From Candidatus Firestoneibacteriota bacterium (GTDB lineage: Bacteria > Oederibacteriota > JAAXVQ01), in the NCBI GenBank assembly GCA_013335425.1, contig JAAXVQ010000030.1, forward strand, positions 1 through 11,700: a stretch of DNA of 11,700 bases, written 5' to 3'. This document shows positions 7,552 to 11,700 of this stretch, piece by piece. The position numbers and the translations under genes are program-made. Positions within the stretch are counted from its first letter, which is position 1. Each line of letters starts with the position of its first letter. The notes below the pieces were generated by a model. The model was given only the letters and a program-made list of their open reading frames with translations, searched no databases and had not been told where the DNA came from.

Positions 7552-7908
7552 TTAGAGGTTTTTTTCCGCCAAGTCCCCGAGGATCGGGAGCTTGAAGGCT
7601 ACGCCTTGGGCGGCTTTGACCATGAGGAAAAGCCAGAGAATGAACGCGCAGATGGAAAGCAGGAAATTAACAATGAATCCCAAAATGGGGATGATGCCGA
7701 AAAACATCATGAGCACGAAAAATCCGCCGAAGAGCATGGTGGATTGCAGGGCGTGAAAGCGGACAAAAGGGTTGTTCTTTTCCACGATAAAAAACAAAAT
7801 GCCGCTGACAAACCACAGCAGATACGCCAAGGCGCCGGCCACGGTGGGTTCCAATCCGGAAACCGTGGTGCCCAGATCCTGATCCGAAGACCGTTCCATC
7901 CGCAGCAT
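7552..7908 (-). CDS. DUF4870 (Tic20-like) small membrane protein
   Basis: The 118-residue protein has a short polar N-terminus (MLRMERSSDQDLG) and then three or four hydrophobic segments: about 23-42, 55-72 and 73-100, the last possibly splitting in two. Between the first two lies IVEKNNPFVRFHALQS (41-56), the signature loop of DUF4870 proteins, which are distantly related to the Tic20 fold. The molecular function of this family is not established. The longer frame reaches to 8040, but AGGAGG (7917-7922) is eight bases before the ATG at 7908, and a promoter lies at 7948-7977 inside the longer frame, so I take the short form. The gene is convergent with ruvX and divergent from the secreted protease; its stop overlaps the edge of the repeat. 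Confidence 0.85.
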   Translation of the reverse strand: MLRMERSSDQDLGTTVSGLEPTVAGALAYLLWFVSGILFFIVEKNNPFVRFHALQSTMLFGGFFVLMMFFGIIPILGFIVNFLLSICAFILWLFLMVKAAQGVAFKLPILGDLAEKNL

Positions 7909-7947
7909 GGCCAACCCCTCCTGAGGCACTTTTTTTGCAACGGTGCA

Positions 7948-7977
7948 ATTATATAAGCGAAAAGCCGGTTTTGTAAA
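7948..7977 (-). promoter_or_regulatory. Sigma-70-type promoter for the DUF4870 gene
   Basis: On the minus strand TTTACA (7977-7972) is followed after 18 bases by TATAAT (7953-7948); the overlapping TATATA gives a 16-base spacer. Transcription would begin near 7941, leaving a leader of about 33 bases that holds the AGGAGG. Five of six bases match at -35 and six of six at -10. Confidence 0.7.
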
Positions 7978-7989
7978 CATAAAACCAAA

Positions 7990-8029
7990 ACCCTTTGCCT
8001 TCCCGGCAAAAACCCCAAAGGCAAAGGGT
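7990..8029. promoter_or_regulatory. 12-bp perfect inverted repeat between divergent promoters, candidate operator
   Basis: ACCCTTTGCCTT (7990-8001) is exactly complementary to 8018-8029, with a 16-base loop. A third half-site GGCAAA lies at 8005-8010 and can pair with TTTGCC at 7994-7999, so two foldings exclude each other. The element lies between the -35 boxes of the two divergent promoters (7972-7977 and 8035-8040), five to twelve bases from each. That position suits a shared regulator site. As RNA on the minus strand, the hairpin is followed by TTTTGGTTTT, so a terminator guarding against antisense transcripts is the alternative. Confidence 0.55.
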
Positions 8030-8034
8030 AGTGC

Positions 8035-8064
8035 TTGCATGACCCCAAGAGATGCTGATATACT
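8035..8064 (+). promoter_or_regulatory. Sigma-70-type promoter for the secreted protease gene
   Basis: TTGCAT (8035-8040) and TATACT (8059-8064) are separated by 18 bases; four of six and five of six consensus bases match. The start of transcription would fall near 8071, giving a leader of about 30 bases with GAGGAG (8088-8093) six bases before ATG 8100. Confidence 0.55.
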
Positions 8065-8099
8065 AAGAGTTGATGTGTACTTACGGCGAGGAGCGGCCC

Positions 8100-10376
8100 A
8101 TGAGCAAGCGCATTTGGGGTTTGAGTCTTTTCATTATTATATTGGCGGGAACGTTGGCCTCTTCTGCCTGGAGTTCGCAGGATTTTAGAAAAAAGCCTTC
8201 GTCCCTGCCTCCCAAGGCCTTATTGGCCATGGTCTCCAATGAGGTGCTGGTTAAATTTCATCCCATATTTGAACGCATCAATCGGCAGCGCTTTCAAAAC
8301 CAGGTACAGGAGGCCTCCGTGGCCAACCGGGAGCAAGCCGTGGCGGCTTTTCACCGGCATTTTAAAACTCGGTCCCGGCGTTCGCTCTTGGGTTGGGAGA
8401 CGGTCGTGCTGCCTGCGGGCGTAACCGCGGAACAAGCCATTCAAGATTTCTCTCAAAATGAATTGGTGGAAAAAGTCCAACCCAACGGCCTGGTGCACGG
8501 CGCGGCGCCTTTATCCACTTCCTACAATGCGTTGGGCATGGGGATCAACGACACTTACTATAACAATGGCGTGTCCGAATGGTGGCTCAACCGCATTAAG
8601 GGCGATCTGGCGTACAAAAATCGCGGTTCTTTGGGTCTGGGGAGCAGCGTCATCACGGTAGCGGTGGTGGATACCGGGGTGAACATCGGTCATGCGGAAT
8701 TTTCCTCCCCCGTGCGGTTGCAGACGGGATACAATGTCATCGCACCCGCCAGCCCGCCGGAAGACGACAACCTCTGGGAAGGGGCCGAGTATATCCAAGG
8801 GCACGGCACGCATGTTGCCGGAGCCATCATCGCCAATCTCAATTTCAGCGGTATTGCCGGGGCCGGGTTTGCGAGCACCATCCAAGTGCTCCCGGTCAAA
8901 GTGTTGGACGCCAACAATTCGGGCAGCGTGGACAACGTGGCTGCCGGCATTGTTTGGGCCGCCAACAACGGCGCCAACATCATCAACATGAGCTTCGGCA
9001 TTTATGCCAACTTCGACCTGCTGCAAAACGCCTGCGAATACGCTTCCAACAGTAAAAATTGCTTTTTGGTGGCTGCCTGCGGCAATGAAAACATCGACAT
9101 TAATTACTATCCTTATTACCCGGCCTGTTATCCCAAAGTCATGGCCGTGGCCGCCACCAATTCCATGGATATTGTCACCAGCTATTCCAATGTCGGTTAT
9201 AACCATCTGACCTATACGGCCGTGGGCGGGTTTTGCGCCGCGCCCGGCGGGGAATTGTACCAGGTTGCGCAAGGGGGTTATACATTTTACCCGGATTACG
9301 GTGTGACCAGCACGGCCATGGCCGGTTCCTGGTCGGCGGCGCAGGGCACGTCTTTTTCCGCCCCGCAGGTCGCAGCCTTGGCGGCTCTGCTTAAAGAACA
9401 AAATCCGGCCCGTACCAACATTGAAATCGCCAACATCATTAAAGGTACGAGTGAAATGCCGGTTGGTATGAATTCGTATTACCTGGGCGCCGGGCGCATT
9501 AATGTCTACAATGCACTGACGTTTAAGTCCGCCACGCCGACGGCCACCTTCAGCGCCACGCCCACGATGACGAGAACCGCCACGAGGACACCCTCAGCGA
9601 CTTTAACCAGGACCGTCACGCCGACGCCCTCCAGCACGGCTACGCCCACGTTTTCAGCCACGGCCACGGCGACTTTGACGGGAACCAAGACGCAGACTTC
9701 AACCGCCACGCCCACGCTTTCCCCAACGCCCTCGGTAACCCTGACCGGAACGGTGACGCAGAGTTCAACGCCTACGCCCACGCTCTCCGCGACACCGACG
9801 GTAACCTTAACCGGAACCGTTACGCAGACTACGACCGCCACACCCACGTTGACCCCGACGCCGTCGATCACGCTGACCGGAACCATTACGCCCACCACCA
9901 CGGGTACGCCCACCACTTCGCCGACCTTCACGATCACCCCTACGTATACGCCCACCGGCACTTTTTCAGCCACACCTTCGATATCGGCGACCCGCACCAT
10001 CAGCGCCACCGCCACCGCCTCGTCGTCGCCGACGCCGATGGCCACCATGACCTCGACGCCATCCGCGACCGCCACCTGGCACGGCATTCAGGACCTGGAA
10101 GGGGACACCTTGATTGTGTTTCCCAATCCGGCGCGTAAAACCGCGACCTTGGCGTTTATAACCGCGGGCACGGGGCAGGCGGAATTCCGCGTTTACAATT
10201 CCGCTTACCTCTTGGTGACGAAATTTACCCGGGACCTGTCGGTGCCGGGGCCGCATCTGGAACCTTGGTCCGTGGCCGATTTGGCTCCGGGTATTTATTT
10301 ATGCCGATTGATCGTAACCGGCGATGACGGCCGGAAGAAAAATTATCCCATCACCAAACTGATGATTTTAAAATAG
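8100..10376 (+). CDS. Secreted subtilisin-like serine protease (S8) with Thr-rich repeat linker and C-terminal sorting-like domain
   Basis: The 758-residue product is modular. A signal peptide (MSKRIWGLSLFIIILAG..., about 1-26) is followed by a propeptide-like region beginning NEVLVKFHP (about 47-135), the usual subtilisin prodomain start. The S8 catalytic domain (about 150-470) has the triad in VAVVDTGV (D191), GHGTHVAGAI (H235) and GTSFSAPQVAAL (S418), with oxyanion Asn in AACGNEN (N329); it should be active. Residues about 479-660 are almost only Thr, Pro, Ser and Ala with four near-identical 22-residue units. The last 90 residues (VFPNPARK...LAPGIYLCRL...KLMILK) form a beta-domain like FlgD-Ig or type IX secretion C-terminal domains. 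I infer export and surface retention, with the linker as an extended, perhaps O-glycosylated spacer. The substrate is unknown. ATG 8100 is preferred over 8070 because GAGGAG lies six bases upstream and the signal peptide then starts properly. Confidence 0.93.
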   Translation: MSKRIWGLSLFIIILAGTLASSAWSSQDFRKKPSSLPPKALLAMVSNEVLVKFHPIFERINRQRFQNQVQEASVANREQAVAAFHRHFKTRSRRSLLGWETVVLPAGVTAEQAIQDFSQNELVEKVQPNGLVHGAAPLSTSYNALGMGINDTYYNNGVSEWWLNRIKGDLAYKNRGSLGLGSSVITVAVVDTGVNIGHAEFSSPVRLQTGYNVIAPASPPEDDNLWEGAEYIQGHGTHVAGAIIANLNFSGIAGAGFASTIQVLPVKVLDANNSGSVDNVAAGIVWAANNGANIINMSFGIYANFDLLQNACEYASNSKNCFLVAACGNENIDINYYPYYPACYPKVMAVAATNSMDIVTSYSNVGYNHLTYTAVGGFCAAPGGELYQVAQGGYTFYPDYGVTSTAMAGSWSAAQGTSFSAPQVAALAALLKEQNPARTNIEIANIIKGTSEMPVGMNSYYLGAGRINVYNALTFKSATPTATFSATPTMTRTATRTPSATLTRTVTPTPSSTATPTFSATATATLTGTKTQTSTATPTLSPTPSVTLTGTVTQSSTPTPTLSATPTVTLTGTVTQTTTATPTLTPTPSITLTGTITPTTTGTPTTSPTFTITPTYTPTGTFSATPSISATRTISATATASSSPTPMATMTSTPSATATWHGIQDLEGDTLIVFPNPARKTATLAFITAGTGQAEFRVYNSAYLLVTKFTRDLSVPGPHLEPWSVADLAPGIYLCRLIVTGDDGRKKNYPITKLMILK
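9654..9917 (+). repeat. Four tandem 66-bp units coding the Thr/Pro-rich linker
   Basis: Within the protease gene, four consecutive 22-codon units begin at 9654, 9720, 9786 and 9852. The consensus is SxTPxVTLTGTVTQTxTATP followed by TL. The best pair (units 2 and 3) differ at few residues. A shortened, more diverged copy precedes them (near 9588-9653), and irregular Thr/Pro sequence continues to about 10080. Codons are mostly ACG/ACC/ACT, so the repeat shows at DNA level too and could change in copy number. Confidence 0.85.
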
Positions 10377-10418
10377 TTCCAAATCAAGTTGAGTCGATTT
10401 AGGATTGTAAAGGACTTT

Positions 10419-10497
10419 CGTCATACCGGCGGAAACCGGTATCCAGCGACCAAACGGTTAAAGCTTTTTCTGGACCCCGGCTTTCGCCGGGGTGACG
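10419..10497. repeat. Bipartite palindromic dispersed repeat (REP/MITE-like, CGTCATnCCGG...GGGGTGACG)
   Basis: Two hairpins, ATACCGG-CGGAAA-CCGGTAT (10423-10442) and ACCCCGG-CTTTCG-CCGGGGT (10474-10493), are held in a larger inverted arrangement: CGTCA (10419-10423) pairs with TGACG (10493-10497), and CCAG (10443-10446) with CTGG (10470-10473). The inner spacer is 10447-10469. This is the build of the widespread GTCATTCCnGCGnAA...GGAATCCAG class of bacterial intergenic repeats (recalled). It carries no coding sequence. It lies between the protease stop and mltG; no T run follows, so I do not call it a terminator. Confidence 0.85.
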
Positions 10498-10520
10498 AAT
10501 AAACTCCGAGGTTAATTCCG

Positions 10521-11528
10521 TTGAATCCAAAGACCAAACATGTGCTGTTATTTTCATTAACGTTCATATTGGCCGTTCTGGCTGTCGGCGGAGGCTTGTT
10601 GCGTTTTTATTTTTGGTCCGCGCCGGCTGCGTCCACGGCATATACCGTGGATATCCCTCCGAAATCAGGCACTTTGGTTATCGGGCAAAAACTACAAGCC
10701 GCCGGCGTGGTCCGGCATGCGGGGGTTTTCAGGTATTATGCGTTTTTAAGCGGGCAGGCCCGCCGACTCAAAGCTGGCGAGTATGCGTTCCCGAGCGGGG
10801 TCACGTTGCCCCAGGTGGTCAGGCAATTGGTCCTGGGGCAAATCGTACAGCATCCCTTCCTGGTTCCCGAAGGTTATACGGCCAAGCAAATTGCGGACAA
10901 ATTGGAAGCCGAAGGCTTGGCGAAAGCCGCGGATTTTTTAGGCGTGGTCGACGACGCCAACGCGGCCAGCACTTGGGAAGTGCCCGCGCGGACGCTGGAG
11001 GGTTTTTTGTTTCCGGACACCTATGAACTCACCAAAGGCATGAGCGCTTCCCAGATTGCCCATGAGATGGTGAAACGGTTCAAAGAAAAGGCCGGGAGCG
11101 TGTTGCCCGGCGCGCCGCTGGCGCCCTTGCCGCTGGTCACCTTGGCGTCGATCATCGAACGCGAAGTCAAAGCTCCGGCCGAACGCCCCCGCGTAGCCTC
11201 GGTTTTCTATAATCGCCTGGCCAAACGTATGCGCCTGGAGTCTTGCGCCACAGTGCTTTATGGTTTGGGGCGCGCGGGCGGAGCCTTGAGCTTGGATGAT
11301 TTGCAGAGCGCTTCTCCCTACAACACCTACCGTCACGCGGGCCTGCCGCCGGCGCCGATTTCCAATCCCGGGCTTTCCGCCCTGCAGGCTGCCGCCCACC
11401 CGGACCAGAGTGAGTATTTGTTTTTTGTCGTGGCCGGAGACGGCACGCATATTTTTTCCAAGGATTTCGAATCCCATAAAAAAGCCAAGTGGGCTCACAA
11501 AAAAGCCCGCCGACCACTGCAACCGTGA
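10521..11528 (+). CDS. mltG: Endolytic murein transglycosylase MltG (YceG family)
   Basis: Cleaves nascent peptidoglycan glycan strands in the periplasm, at the inner membrane, and is thought to release or terminate new strands. The 335-residue product has one N-terminal membrane anchor (about 7-31), a LysM-like subdomain (about 41-108, with GEYAFPSG), and the catalytic YceG domain: EGFLFPDTYEL (160-170), ASIIERE with the expected catalytic Glu at 213, VASVFYNRL (225-233), SPYNTYRHAGLPPAPISNPG (263-282 region), and GDGTHIFSKDFESH near the end. SCATVLYGL replaces the SDPTVIYGL of enterobacteria, a variant I recall from Firmicutes. The TTG start is preferred because GAGGT (10508-10512) lies eight bases upstream and the membrane helix follows at once. 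Its stop overlaps the next gene's start (GTGA). In Firmicutes mltG follows alaS and ruvX. Confidence 0.95.
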   Translation: MNPKTKHVLLFSLTFILAVLAVGGGLLRFYFWSAPAASTAYTVDIPPKSGTLVIGQKLQAAGVVRHAGVFRYYAFLSGQARRLKAGEYAFPSGVTLPQVVRQLVLGQIVQHPFLVPEGYTAKQIADKLEAEGLAKAADFLGVVDDANAASTWEVPARTLEGFLFPDTYELTKGMSASQIAHEMVKRFKEKAGSVLPGAPLAPLPLVTLASIIEREVKAPAERPRVASVFYNRLAKRMRLESCATVLYGLGRAGGALSLDDLQSASPYNTYRHAGLPPAPISNPGLSALQAAAHPDQSEYLFFVVAGDGTHIFSKDFESHKKAKWAHKKARRPLQP

Positions 11529-11700
11529 ACGCGGACCAGCGCCGGCGTTTGGACCGGTTTGTCACCACGCTGGCTTTTTGGTGCGTGTTGGGCACCGTGG
11601 CGGCGCTGGGCGCGCTGCGTCTGGCAGCCGAACATCTCGACCGCCGGGTGGAGATCGCCTACCCCGAGAGCGCCCTGATCACCCAAACTCTGCAGGACCC
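11525..11700 (+). CDS. N-terminus of membrane-anchored protein, cut by window end (possibly DUF5693 type)
   Basis: Only 58 codons are visible, and the frame is open to the window edge. The GTG start overlaps the mltG stop by GTGA, so it should be translated in step with mltG. It begins with a basic segment (NADQRRRLDRF), then one hydrophobic helix (about 13-33, TTLAFWCVLGTVAALGALRL), then EHLDRRVEIAYPESALITQT, which reads as the start of an extracytoplasmic domain. The RVEIAYPESAL stretch recalls the first strand of DUF5693 proteins after their membrane anchor, but it is too short to be sure. It is probably an envelope protein. Confidence 0.7.
   Translation, partial: MNADQRRRLDRFVTTLAFWCVLGTVAALGALRLAAEHLDRRVEIAYPESALITQTLQD

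Noticed and set aside
7540..7956. Plus-strand frame of 138 codons, rich in Glu/Lys/His, opposite the DUF4870 gene
   Set aside because: Its start lies in the dispersed repeat and it has no clear Shine-Dalgarno. The minus strand has a promoter, AGGAGG and a recognisable membrane protein, so this is the antisense of its hydrophobic helices.
8511..9401. Minus-strand frame of 296 codons under the protease catalytic domain
   Set aside because: It is antisense to the conserved D/H/N/S motifs of the S8 domain; Gly/His/Val-rich shadow without domains.
9535..10080. Repeats taken as a possible CRISPR array
   Set aside because: The units are contiguous, in frame, imperfect and without unique spacers; they encode a Thr/Pro linker.
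9506..10087. Minus-strand 193-codon frame encoding an almost all Val/Gly/Ala protein
   Set aside because: It is the reverse complement of the ACG/ACC-rich Thr linker of the protease; its composition is a direct by-product of that repeat, and no ribosome binding site or domain is visible.

Overview
This is a bacterial chromosomal segment of fairly high GC. It is mostly housekeeping genes on the + strand, with one short accessory insert. The RNase P RNA is bacterial type A. The envelope-related genes (UbiB-type kinase with two C-terminal membrane helices, MltG, and a secreted protease ending in a PNP...LK beta-domain like those of FlgD-Ig or type IX secretion cargo) suggest a Gram-negative, probably poorly sampled lineage. 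The Thr/Pro-rich linker and several palindromic dispersed repeats fit an uncultured candidate-phylum genome. I cannot name the phylum from sequence alone.

Layout. 1-292: 3' part of the RNase P RNA (rnpB), cut by the window edge. 423-1436: DAHP synthase, entry enzyme of the shikimate pathway, with an N-terminal ferredoxin-like regulatory domain. 1600-2253: recX, regulator of RecA. 2325-4958: alaS, alanyl-tRNA synthetase. 4971-5306: small phasin-like coiled-coil protein. 5325-6998: UbiB/AarF/ABC1 atypical kinase. 6998-7429: ruvX (yqgF). 7552-7908 (minus): DUF4870-type small membrane protein. 8100-10376: secreted subtilisin-family (S8) protease with a Thr-rich repeat linker and a C-terminal sorting-like domain. 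10521-11528: mltG. 11525-end: start of a membrane-anchored protein, overlapping mltG.

Context. recX-alaS and alaS-ruvX-mltG are neighbourhoods known from other bacteria. Here the alaS-to-ruvX stretch is tightly packed and probably co-transcribed, with stop/Shine-Dalgarno overlap, a TAATG overlap and short gaps. The divergent DUF4870/protease pair separates ruvX from mltG and is bounded by two different palindromic repeats (7446-7543 and 10419-10497), so it looks like an insertion into an older cluster. The divergent intergenic region carries a good promoter in each direction with a perfect 12-bp inverted repeat between them, a likely shared control site.

Unusual points: at least three palindromic or dispersed repeat types in the gaps (two touching gene stop codons, one forming the aroF leader); the phasin-like/UbiB pair, which recalls UbiK/UbiJ-UbiB; and the modular secreted protease. 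I found no CRISPR array, transposase, prophage or tRNA gene. No stretch over 300 bases lacks a gene.
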